From Io17-Chloro-G2 sp963663135 (GTDB lineage Bacteria > Chloroflexota > Dehalococcoidia > Lucifugimonadales > UBA3495): 64,000 nt of DNA. Positions 1 through 7,548 of the stretch are shown one piece after another. A program made the position numbers and the translations under genes. A model generated the notes under the pieces. That model saw nothing but the letters and a program-made list of their open reading frames with translations. It ran no database searches and was not told the DNA's origin. How positions within the stretch are numbered: position 1 is the first letter of the stretch; each line of letters opens with the position of its first letter. The stretch is taken from positions 2,170,001 to 2,234,000 of the forward strand of contig CAXXRM010000005.1 of NCBI GenBank assembly GCA_963663135.2, given 5' to 3'.

Positions 1-393
1 CCCGTCGCCGGCGATCTCCTGGACTCGTTCCCAGGACACATTGAGCCCGTACTCGGCCAGCTTTTCCACCATAGCTTTGCCCCGGCCGACGCGGCCCCAA
101 CGGAATTCCGAAAGAACCTGCTGAAATGAAGGATCCTGGTAGTCCAAAAAGTAGCCCAGGATATGCGCGTCGTCATCCAGGACATCCGCGCTCAGTTCGA
201 TGCCTGGAATAATGCGCAGTTCCGGGAACTCCCGGGCCGCCTGATACGCCTCTGCCAAGCCGTCGGTAGTGTCGTGGTCGGATATAGCCACGGTTTTCAA
301 ACCTTGGCCGGCCAGCATACGGACCAATTCGGTAGGAGACAGCCGCCCGTCGGACGCCGTTGTATGCAGATGAAGGTCAACTGTGGCGGCCAT
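1..393 (-). CDS. PHP-domain phosphoesterase (partial, runs off the left edge)
   Basis: The reading frame starts at ATG 393 and is open to the window edge (131 codons), so the C-terminus is missing. The N-terminus has the PHP metal-binding pattern: HLH at residues 8-10, SDHDTTDG at 38-45, PGIE at 63-66, and the HILGYF strand at 77-82. That order is typical of the TrpH/YciV group, which hydrolyses 3',5'-nucleoside bisphosphates or 5' ends of short RNAs; assignment to that activity is inference. The start lies one base after the stop of the upstream ymdB-like gene, so the two are almost certainly co-transcribed with rny, giving a small RNA/nucleotide-turnover operon. Confidence 0.85.
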   Translation of the reverse strand, partial: MAATVDLHLHTTASDGRLSPTELVRMLAGQGLKTVAISDHDTTDGLAEAYQAAREFPELRIIPGIELSADVLDDDAHILGYFLDYQDPSFQQVLSEFRWGRVGRGKAMVEKLAEYGLNVSWERVQEIAGDG

Positions 394-394
394 T

Positions 395-1165
395 TTAGTT
401 GACCACCCTGTCTACCCGGACCACGTCCGTAGCTTTTCCGGACTCCACATCCACGTCCACCAGAGCAGAATTCAGGACTACTGCGCCGCCGCCGACGGTC
501 AATCGCTGCGGCATCCCCGTCAAGAACCGCTCCAACACCGCATTGGTGTCGCTGCCGATTACCGAGTCCATCGGTCCGGTCATTCCCACGTCCGTCAGGT
601 AAGCGGTCCCCCTAGGTAGGATCCGGGTGTCCACGGTTCCAACGTGCGTGTGGGTTCCCAGGACCGCGCTCACCCGGCCGTCCAGGTACCACCCCATGGC
701 CTGCTTCTCGGAAGTGGCTTCCGCATGGAAATCGACAACGATGACCTTGGGCGCTCCGGTCTGGTGGACCTCTTCCAGGATGCGGGTGGCGGTGCGAAAA
801 GGGCAATCCAAGGCAGGCATAAACACCCGGCCCATCAGGTTCATGACCATGACATCCCCTTCAATCCAGTAGCCCCGCCCCGGCGCATCCGGGTAGTTGG
901 CGGGCCGGATCAGGGGTAGACCCTCGTCCATGTATGGGATGATTTCCTTCTGGTCCCAGATGTGGTTGCCAGAGGTTAAAATGTCTACGCCGCTCTCCAA
1001 CAGCTGGTAGGCGGTGTCCTGGGTGATTCCGAACCCGCCGGCGGTATTCTCCCCGTTGGCAATGACCAGATCAATTTGAAGTTCCGCCTTCAATTCCGGC
1101 AACAGGGCGCGCACTGCTTTCCGGCCCGGTTGACCAATAATGTCACCGATCATCAATATGCGCAA
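395..1165 (-). CDS. YmdB-family metallophosphoesterase (cyclic-nucleotide phosphodiesterase type)
   Basis: This 256-residue protein matches the length and layout of the YmdB/TIGR00282 family. Visible metal-site motifs are MIGDIIGQPG at the N-terminus, NGEN near residue 37, SGNHIWD near 66, DFHAE near 144 and GTHTHVGT near 170. Bacillus YmdB hydrolyses 2',3'-cAMP and 3',5'-cAMP and influences biofilm and motility decisions. It lies downstream of rny, the usual gene order in many bacteria, and is followed after one base by the PHP gene. Family assignment is firm. The physiological substrate is not visible from the sequence. Confidence 0.9.
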   Translation of the reverse strand: MRILMIGDIIGQPGRKAVRALLPELKAELQIDLVIANGENTAGGFGITQDTAYQLLESGVDILTSGNHIWDQKEIIPYMDEGLPLIRPANYPDAPGRGYWIEGDVMVMNLMGRVFMPALDCPFRTATRILEEVHQTGAPKVIVVDFHAEATSEKQAMGWYLDGRVSAVLGTHTHVGTVDTRILPRGTAYLTDVGMTGPMDSVIGSDTNAVLERFLTGMPQRLTVGGGAVVLNSALVDVDVESGKATDVVRVDRVVN

Positions 1166-1310
1166 AAAACGTTACTCCCGGCCATACGGCGAAGGGGGCC
1201 GCTATCCGGTCGATCCCGGCATTGGGCCCCCTCCTGCCAACTCTGATCGTCATTGTCCCAATGGGACACGGCTCGAAGCCTGAGACTCTTGGTTCCCCAG
1301 GGCAACTACT

Positions 1311-1344
1311 GCCAATGGGTTACTTGTGCCAATGGGTTACTTGG
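1311..1344 (-). repeat. 17-bp tandem duplication at the rny stop codon
   Basis: The 15-mer GCCAATGGGTTACTT occurs at 1311-1325 and again at 1328-1342, giving a 17-bp period. The second copy contains the end of rny, including its stop at 1337-1339. The first lies just downstream of it. It looks like a slippage duplication of the gene end, with no coding consequence. Confidence 0.7.
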
Positions 1345-2866
1345 CTATTTCCACGTTGCGGGTCTCTCGTATGACCGTGACCTTAATCTGGCCGGGGAAA
1401 ACCAGGTCCTCGGTCACTTTACGGGCAATGTTTCGGGCCAAGGAAGCCGAGGCTATGTCGTCCAGGTCATTGGGCTTAACCATGACCCGAACCTCACGCC
1501 CGGCCTGAATGGCGAACGCTTTGTCCACGCCGTCAAAGCCCGTTGCGACGCGCTCCAAGTCCTGCAACCTCTTTACGTAGAGCTCCAAGGACTCTTTCCT
1601 GGCGCCGGGCCGGGACGCACTGATGGCGTCAGCCGAGGCGATGAGAAAGGATTCTATGGTCTCGTGCTCGTCGCTGTGGTGTTCCAGGATGCCCCGGTAT
1701 GAGACATAGTTGATGCCGTGTTTCTTGGCAATTTCCGCACCGATTTCGGCGTGGGGTCCCGGCACCTCGTGGGTGACGGCTTTGCCAATGTCGTGCAATA
1801 ACCCGCCAACCTTGGCGACCTGTTCGTTGGCGCCGGCCTCCGCGGCTAGCATGCCGGAGAGCAATGCTACCTCCACGGAGTGTTTCAGTACATTCTCTCC
1901 GTAGCTGTACCGATATTTCAGCTGACCTAGCAGGCGGATCAGGTCCTGATCAAGCCCGCTAACGCCAGCTTCAAAGGTAGCTTGTTCGCCGGCTTTCCAG
2001 ATGATCTGGTTGACGTCCTCTTGGGCCCGGTTGACCATTTCTTCTATCCGGGCCGGCTGGATGCGCCCGTCGGCGACCAGTTTTTCGAGGGCCAGCTTGG
2101 CGACTTCCCGCCGTACCGGGTCGAAACAGGATATGGTGACCACTTCCGGAGTGTCATCCACAATGACATCCACCCCGGTCAGGGATTCCAGGGTCCTGAT
2201 ATTACGCCCTTCGCGGCCGATGAGACGGCCTTTCATCTCATCGCTTGGCAGGGGCACCACCGAGGTGGTGACTTCAGAGACAACGTCGGTAGCAAGACGG
2301 TTTATGGCTAGAGTGACAATTCTGCGTGCGTTTTCGTCGGCGCGCTCTTTAAACTCCTTCTCCAACTCGTAGTAGCGACGCGCCAGGTCATGCTGGGCTT
2401 CTTCCTCGCCCTGTTTCATCACCAACTGGTGGGCGTCGTTTACGGTCAGTCCGGCAATCTGCTCCAAAGCCTGAAGCTGCTTGACTTTCGCCTCGGCAGC
2501 CTCCTCCAACGATTTCTGCACCTCTTGTTCTTTTTCGATTAGGGTCTGCTGTTGCTTCTCCATCCGCTCGGCCCGGCGGTCCACCTGTTCTTCGCGTTGC
2601 AGGAAGCGTTCTTCCAAGCGGGTTACCTCTTGGCGCTGCTCCTGAATCTCGCGCTCCGCGGCAGTCCGCGTCTTCAGGACCTCTTCTTGAGCGGCCAGTA
2701 GTAGCTTTCGCTTCTCCTCCTCGGCTTCGTTGATTACCACTCTAGCTTGCTGGCTGGCGTCCTCCAGCCGGGTTCCATCAGCTTTGTTTTTGATGTATTG
2801 CCAGGTTGCTACCCCGATCCCTGCGGCCGCTAGGACAGCTAGGATTACGAGGAGAACAATGTCCAA
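1337..2866 (-). CDS. rny: Ribonuclease Y
   Basis: This 509-residue protein has the full RNase Y architecture. It has an N-terminal membrane anchor (about residues 3-20), a long Glu/Arg/Lys-rich coiled coil (about 30-165), a KH domain around GRLIGREGRNIR (about 210-225), and an HD domain with LKHSVEVALL and GGLLHDIGKA. RNase Y is the membrane-tethered endonuclease that starts mRNA decay in many Gram-positive and related bacteria. The ATG at 2866 places the anchor at the extreme N-terminus, as expected. The gene is divergent from dnaJ and heads the rny, ymdB, PHP operon. Confidence 0.97.
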   Translation of the reverse strand: MDIVLLVILAVLAAAGIGVATWQYIKNKADGTRLEDASQQARVVINEAEEEKRKLLLAAQEEVLKTRTAAEREIQEQRQEVTRLEERFLQREEQVDRRAERMEKQQQTLIEKEQEVQKSLEEAAEAKVKQLQALEQIAGLTVNDAHQLVMKQGEEEAQHDLARRYYELEKEFKERADENARRIVTLAINRLATDVVSEVTTSVVPLPSDEMKGRLIGREGRNIRTLESLTGVDVIVDDTPEVVTISCFDPVRREVAKLALEKLVADGRIQPARIEEMVNRAQEDVNQIIWKAGEQATFEAGVSGLDQDLIRLLGQLKYRYSYGENVLKHSVEVALLSGMLAAEAGANEQVAKVGGLLHDIGKAVTHEVPGPHAEIGAEIAKKHGINYVSYRGILEHHSDEHETIESFLIASADAISASRPGARKESLELYVKRLQDLERVATGFDGVDKAFAIQAGREVRVMVKPNDLDDIASASLARNIARKVTEDLVFPGQIKVTVIRETRNVEIAK

Positions 2867-3231
2867 TTCAACACCTCTACCTTTCCGTCATAAATCGCCC
2901 TAGGAGAGCCTATCTCTCTATTTCCCATCGTAGCGACAAGGCTTAGGGGTGTCAAGGAGAGTCGTGGCCGCCGCACCATTGGCCGCACCGTTCGTGGAAC
3001 GCGTATTTATTGCCTGCGAGCCCCATCGCAGCGTATCTCGCCCGGACGGTTCCAGAGGATGAATTGCACTATTGGAGCGGTTCTCAAAACATCGGTTGTC
3101 GCGGCGAATCATCCCGCCGGTCCTTGGGACGTGACCAACCGGAAACAAACGGTATTGAGCGTTCTGACCTGCTGCTCTATAATCAAGACGATTACATATT
3201 TGCGCCGGCCAACACCCACAGGTGATTTTAC
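2867..3231. other. Divergent intergenic region rny / dnaJ
   Basis: No convincing gene is present. The right end carries the dnaJ promoter (3155-3183). A matching promoter for rny was not clear by eye. Confidence 0.6.
3155..3183 (+). promoter_or_regulatory. Sigma70-type promoter of dnaJ
   Basis: A -35 box TTGAGC (3155-3160) and a perfect -10 box TATAAT (3178-3183) are separated by exactly 17 bases, about 40 bases upstream of the dnaJ start. No CIRCE element was seen. Confidence 0.75.
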
Positions 3232-4479
3232 ATGCCCACCAGGGACTACTACGAGGTTCTGGGCGTTTCCAGAAACGTCAACGGCGAAGAGATTCGCAAG
3301 GCATTCCGCAAGCAGGCCTTGGAGTTTCACCCGGACCGGAACAAAAACCCCGGAGCTGAAGAACAGTTCAAGGAAATCAACGAAGCCTACCAAGTACTGT
3401 CCGACTCGAAGAAACGGGCCCAATACGACGCGTACGGCCATGCCGGCGTCAATGGAAACGGGGGTTTCGACCGCCCCTTTGAGGGTTTCGACGGATTCGG
3501 GGGATTCGGCGATATTTTTGACTCCTTTTTCGGAGACGGCGCCGGGCGCCGGACCCGCCAAGCCCAGAGGGGCGGCGACTTGGAGAGCCGCGTGGTGCTC
3601 ACCTTTGCTGAATCGGTGTTCGGCGCCGAGCGAGAGGTGGACGTTGCCCGCCTGGAGCGGTGTGGAAAGTGTTCCGGGGCCGGCAGCGAGCCGGGAACCG
3701 CGGTAAACAACTGCGCCACCTGCCGGGGCAGCGGGCAGGTGACCCGGACTCAACGCAGCGTTTTCGGCCAGTTTGCGCAAATCACCACCTGTACCTCTTG
3801 TCAGGGCTCCGGCAAGACCTTTGAACAGCCTTGTTCCGATTGCCGGGCTTCGGGGATGCAGCGCCGCCAGCGCAAAATTGCGGTCAAGATTCCGGCCGGC
3901 GTCGAACACGGTATGCAGGTCCGCCTCACTAGCGAAGGCGACATGGGAAGCAACGGGGGTCCCGCGGGGAACCTGTACGTTTCGCTGACAGTCCGGCCCC
4001 ACGAGTTGTTTGAGAGGGACGGCAACGACCTGGTTTACGTTATGTCTCTCAACCTGGCAGAAGCCTCGCTCGGCGGCACGAATTCCATCCCCACTTTGGA
4101 TGGGGAGGACCACCAGCTGAAGTTCCCACCCGGCACCCAACCGGGGCAAGAGTTCCGTATTTCCGGCAAGGGTGTTCCTCATCTCCACCTGAACCGGCGC
4201 GGCGACCTGCGGGTCTTAACTAACCTGACCGTCCCCAGCAAACTGAACGCCCGTCAGCGCGCCCTGCTGGAGGAATTTGCCCGGACGATGGACAACTCGG
4301 ATGGTGTCGTGAGCAACGACTCCGACGAGATTCCCAATCCCGGCGCCAACGGCGCCTCGTCCAACGGAGAGGCTCGACCTACCACAGATGGGGCGGAAGG
4401 GGATTCCGCCGTTGGACCGGATGAAACCGGATCGCGTAAGGAAAAGGGCATTTTCGATCGGATATTTCGACCGGATTAA
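3232..4479 (+). CDS. dnaJ: Chaperone DnaJ (with zinc-finger domain)
   Basis: This 415-residue co-chaperone of DnaK has its domains in canonical order: J-domain with HPD at about residues 33-35, Gly/Phe-rich linker (about 75-105), and four CxxCxGxG-type zinc motifs (CGKCSGAG, CATCRGSG, CTSCQGSG, and a degenerate CSDCRASG). These are followed by the two C-terminal substrate-binding beta domains. An extra acidic, Asn/Ser/Gly-rich tail of about 60 residues ends the protein. The ATG has AGGTGA at suitable spacing. dnaK and grpE are not in the window. A clean terminator follows at 4563. Confidence 0.97.
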   Translation: MPTRDYYEVLGVSRNVNGEEIRKAFRKQALEFHPDRNKNPGAEEQFKEINEAYQVLSDSKKRAQYDAYGHAGVNGNGGFDRPFEGFDGFGGFGDIFDSFFGDGAGRRTRQAQRGGDLESRVVLTFAESVFGAEREVDVARLERCGKCSGAGSEPGTAVNNCATCRGSGQVTRTQRSVFGQFAQITTCTSCQGSGKTFEQPCSDCRASGMQRRQRKIAVKIPAGVEHGMQVRLTSEGDMGSNGGPAGNLYVSLTVRPHELFERDGNDLVYVMSLNLAEASLGGTNSIPTLDGEDHQLKFPPGTQPGQEFRISGKGVPHLHLNRRGDLRVLTNLTVPSKLNARQRALLEEFARTMDNSDGVVSNDSDEIPNPGANGASSNGEARPTTDGAEGDSAVGPDETGSRKEKGIFDRIFRPD

Positions 4480-4562
4480 AGGGTCCTCCGGTTAGACCTG
4501 ACACTCCTATGTACCACCAAGACACCGGTCAAGCCATATATCGCCGCCTCGGGAAGGACACT

Positions 4563-4597
4563 ACCCGGCCCGCAAGCCTCTAAGGGCCGGGTCTTTT
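4563..4597 (+). terminator. Rho-independent terminator after dnaJ
   Basis: A 9-bp perfect stem, ACCCGGCCC (4563-4571) with GGGCCGGGT (4584-4592), has a 12-base loop and is followed by CTTTT. It ends only about 17 bases before the prmA start, so prmA expression may depend on read-through or on a promoter inside this short gap. Confidence 0.85.
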
Positions 4598-4613
4598 ATT
4601 GCACAGGAGACCA

Positions 4614-5480
4614 GTGACCTGGCAAGAAATCAGCATCAAAGCTCCCCACGAGTACGTCGAACCCATCTCCTACCTGTTCTCCCGCTACGGTCACGGCCTG
4701 GCCATGGAGCCATCGGGGCCGGACCATGTAATCCTCAGAACCTATTTGACCACGACCTCCAAGCAGAGGTTGGCGAGGATTGAGGTCGGGGTGAAATTGA
4801 TCAACGCCCTGGAAGACATAGGGCAGTTGACCTACACACCTTTGGAGGGCGGCGATGACTGGGAAAACGCCTGGAAATCTCACTTCTCTCTGCTGGAAGT
4901 CGGCAAACGCATAGTGATCAAGCCTTCCTGGGTCGAACACACGCCGGAGCCGGGGCAGGTGGTCATAGAAATGGACCCGGGCATGGCCTTCGGCACCGGG
5001 TTCCATCCGACAACCTATGGTTGCCTTGAGGTCCTGGAGGAACTCGTTGAACCGGGCATGACGGTCCTGGACCTGGGAACCGGTTCGGGGATTCTCAGCG
5101 TGACTGCATTGACCCTGGGAGCGGACCGGGCGGTTGCGCTGGACATCGACCCGCAGGCGATTCGAGCCGCCAGGCAGAATTTTCGACGCGCCCGTATCCA
5201 GCGTAAGGTGTCCTTGGCCCTGGGATCCTTACCCCATCCACTGGCCAAGCCCGGCCAGTTCGATATTGCGGTAGCCAACATATCCCAGCGAGCAGTCTGC
5301 GAAAGGGCTCCCTTCCTGGCGCCGGTCTTAAAACCGGGAGGATCCCTGGTCGCTTCGGGGTTCTTGCAAACCCAGGCCTCCGAGGTGGAAGATTCCCTGG
5401 GAGCACTGGGGTTCCATGTAGTGGACCGGGCGCCCCGAGAGGACTGGGTGACCCTGGTTTTCCGCGGGGCTTCCGGCTAG
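4614..5480 (+). CDS. prmA: Ribosomal protein L11 methyltransferase
   Basis: This is a class I SAM-dependent methyltransferase that trimethylates ribosomal protein L11. The N-terminal L11-recognition domain is followed by DPGMAFGTGFHPTT, then the SAM-binding VLDLGTGSGILS, the acidic strand-2 motif ALDIDPQA and the VANIS catalytic-loop motif, which are diagnostic of PrmA. I chose GTG 4614 because AGGAG lies at 4605-4609. An in-frame TTG at 4599 would lie inside the dnaJ terminator region. PrmA beside dnaJ is a common gene order. Length (288 residues) is normal. Confidence 0.93.
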   Translation: MTWQEISIKAPHEYVEPISYLFSRYGHGLAMEPSGPDHVILRTYLTTTSKQRLARIEVGVKLINALEDIGQLTYTPLEGGDDWENAWKSHFSLLEVGKRIVIKPSWVEHTPEPGQVVIEMDPGMAFGTGFHPTTYGCLEVLEELVEPGMTVLDLGTGSGILSVTALTLGADRAVALDIDPQAIRAARQNFRRARIQRKVSLALGSLPHPLAKPGQFDIAVANISQRAVCERAPFLAPVLKPGGSLVASGFLQTQASEVEDSLGALGFHVVDRAPREDWVTLVFRGASG

Positions 5481-5886
5481 ATTCCTCCGGCGGGCCTACT
5501 CGTGGTTCCCGTCGCAACTGGAATTCGGAAAATCCTTGTCGGGAACGACCGGGAACGCCGCTCTCTCACACGCGGCGAGCCTCCGTCACTGCAACCGTCA
5601 TTGCGCACGGATGGGGCTTTGGTTCCCCGGCTGCGGCGGGAATGACGGGGGAGCGGTGCACCTTCTCTCAAGCTAGTCCTCCCATGGTCGCTGGACGGGG
5701 ATTGTCCGGTAACGGCGCCAGCGGTTTGAAATGGGATTACTCCGACTGGTGGCACTTTGGTGTGCACGGGGCTAGTTCGGTATGTTAGAATGCCTCTGCC
5801 CACCGGTCAAAACCTGCTCCCAGTGAACCGCACGTCGTTGCGGGCTTTCACAGTTTACCGTGACCGGCGTCCGAGCAGCAGAATAG
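5481..5886. other. Intergenic region without a recognisable gene
   Basis: About 400 bases of GC-rich sequence hold no supported reading frame on either strand. A stretch around 5630-5660 (CGGGAATGACGGGG) resembles small dispersed repeats seen in GC-rich genomes, but no second copy was seen here. Confidence 0.5.
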
Positions 5887-6624
5887 ATGATCAAATTAAT
5901 ATCATTTGATTTCTACAACACTTTGGCCAGATTCTGGCCTCCCCTGGACACTATTCAACAGTCCGCCTGCCGGGAGTTGGGACTGAACGTTTCCAAGGCA
6001 GGGATCGACGAGGGTTATGCGGTAGCGGATGTGTTCTTCAATGCGGAAAACGCCCGCCGTTCCCTTTCTGATCGCACCGAAGCAGAACGGTTGGAATTCT
6101 TCGCCGAATACGAACAGATTCTCTTGAAAAGCGCCGGGCTGTCGGTCTCCCGAGAACTAGCCAAACAAGTCTGGCAACTGGCGATTGTCGCTCCCAAGGA
6201 CTTCATCGCTTTTGATGACACCATTCCCGCCCTGACAGCCCTCAAGAAAAAGGGCTATTACCTGGGGGTACTGTCCAACCTGCGAAGGGACATGGAGCAC
6301 ATGTGCTCCAACCTCGGCATGGCTCCCTACCTGGACTTTTGCATCAATTCCGAAGAAGCCGGCGCCGAAAAGCCCTACCCGGAGTTGTTCTTGGCCGCGT
6401 TGGAACGGGTTTCCGCCACACCGGAGGAAACAGTCCACGTGGGCGACCAATATAAAGCAGACGTTTTAGGTGCGCGGGGCGTAGGCATGCATGCCGTCCT
6501 CATCGACCGGGGCGGTTGGCAAAAAGACATCAAGGATTGCGCCCGGATCGGCAGCCTTGACGAGTTGGGCGCCCTTCTGGAGGGCGCGCCGGGTTCTCTA
6601 ACGTTTAACAGCCATGACGCCTGA
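5887..6624 (+). CDS. HAD-superfamily hydrolase, haloacid-dehalogenase-like motif I
   Basis: This 245-residue HAD protein has motif I FDFYNTL (nucleophile Asp8), motif II VLSNL (about 128), motif III lysine in EKPYPE (about 160) and motif IV HVGDQYKADVLGA (about 185-197). Motif I has Tyr where phosphatases have the acid/base Asp (DxDxT). DxYxT is the arrangement of L-2-haloacid dehalogenases, so hydrolysis at carbon is possible, but substrate cannot be inferred. It stands alone between prmA and the DsbA-like gene. Confidence 0.85.
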   Translation: MIKLISFDFYNTLARFWPPLDTIQQSACRELGLNVSKAGIDEGYAVADVFFNAENARRSLSDRTEAERLEFFAEYEQILLKSAGLSVSRELAKQVWQLAIVAPKDFIAFDDTIPALTALKKKGYYLGVLSNLRRDMEHMCSNLGMAPYLDFCINSEEAGAEKPYPELFLAALERVSATPEETVHVGDQYKADVLGARGVGMHAVLIDRGGWQKDIKDCARIGSLDELGALLEGAPGSLTFNSHDA

Positions 6625-6772
6625 TTCGGCCAACCCCGGCCGGCATTCCACGTCCCGCCGGGTGGACTTTTAGACCTCACCCGTCCCTGAAAATGCTTAT
6701 CGGCGGCCTTGGCCCACCGGTTGGTCAATTCGCCCGGCAGGCGTCCCAAGCAGGAATTATAGGAGTTGCACC

Positions 6773-7423
6773 ATGACCGCACAGGCACAGGCAAGCGAAA
6801 ATTCGGCGGCTCCCGTCCGGGTGGCCTTGTGGTACGACTACATTTGACCCTGGTGCTATGTCGGCCTGGAGCGGGTCGAAAAATTGGCCCAGGAATACGA
6901 CATTACCGTTGAGGGGCGGGCATACCTCCTCCGGCCGGATACCCCCAAGGAGGGAAACCCGCGTGGTCCGCGCCCGGGTGAGACCGAGGATGAACTATCC
7001 TCACCGCTGCGTGACTATGCGAAGGAAGCCGGTCTGATAATGCGGCCTCCAAGGGTTACTCCCAACACCATGCGCATCCTGGAAGCCACGGAACACGCGC
7101 AACAGCAAGGCAAATTCATGGAGTTCCACCGGGCAGCCTACCGCGCCTTTTGGGAGGACCGGAAAGACCTGGGTGACCTTTCGGTGATTGGCGAAGTAGC
7201 TGAAGAGGTCAACCTGGACTCCTCCGAATTGATAACCCGGTTGGAAAGCGGCCACTACACCGACACCGTAATGGGGCAGTACCAGGAAGCCTTGCAGCAT
7301 GGCATTAGAGGCATACCCACTTTCCTCGTGGGTAATCTAATGTTTACCGGCGCGCATCCCTACGAGATATTCCAAACCGCTATGACCCGGGTGTTGGGCA
7401 AAGAGGAATCTCCCCAGGACTAA
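6773..7423 (+). CDS. DsbA/FrnE-family thiol oxidoreductase, candidate selenoprotein (UPWC active site)
   Basis: ATG 6773 is preceded by AGGAG at 6761-6765, an ideal spacing of 7. The frame runs 24 codons to a TGA (6845-6847), then continues in the same frame to 7423. Read through, the protein is 216 residues and the TGA falls exactly on the first cysteine of the FrnE active site: YDYI-U-PWCYVG, with resolving Cys28. Downstream features fit the family: helical insertion, then GIPTF with the cis-proline (about residue 182) and an FTGAHP motif. A stem-loop lies directly after the TGA (6846-6877). Sec-containing DsbA-like proteins are known. Selenium machinery is not in this window. The alternative is a nonsense mutation, but that would have to hit this one codon. 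Confidence 0.85.
6846..6877 (+). promoter_or_regulatory. Candidate bacterial SECIS stem-loop
   Basis: GACCC (6846-6850, starting in the TGA itself) can pair with GGGTC (6873-6877). GCT (6855-6857) can pair with AGC (6870-6872). The 12-base apical loop contains GG at 6863-6864, about 15 bases after the UGA. This is roughly the geometry of SelB-binding elements. It was drawn by eye, without energy calculation. Confidence 0.5.
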
Positions 7424-7463
7424 TTGCGGACCTCACGCCAATCTCCGGCGGCCACGTCGACAA

Positions 7464-7503
7464 AGAAAGAACCCTTCCCGGTCGGGAAGGGTTCTTTCTC
7501 TTT
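7464..7503. terminator. Bidirectional terminator between convergent genes
   Basis: A 16-bp perfect stem (7464-7479 with 7484-7499) around a GGTC tetraloop is flanked by A-rich sequence on the left and CTTT on the right. It can therefore end both the DsbA-like gene (+) and the ABC exporter operon (-). Confidence 0.9.
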
Positions 7504-7548
7504 GCCGGTCGTTAGCAACGCCCGGGATGTCTACTGAAGGATGGGGAT

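Noticed and set aside
2918..3148. Minus-strand open frame between rny and dnaJ
   Set aside because: It contains no motif, and its position matches the dnaJ promoter region.
6845..6847. TGA as a sequencing error or a plain nonsense mutation in the DsbA-like gene
   Set aside because: It falls exactly on the redox Cys codon, the frame is otherwise perfect on both sides, and a hairpin follows. Sec is the simpler reading.
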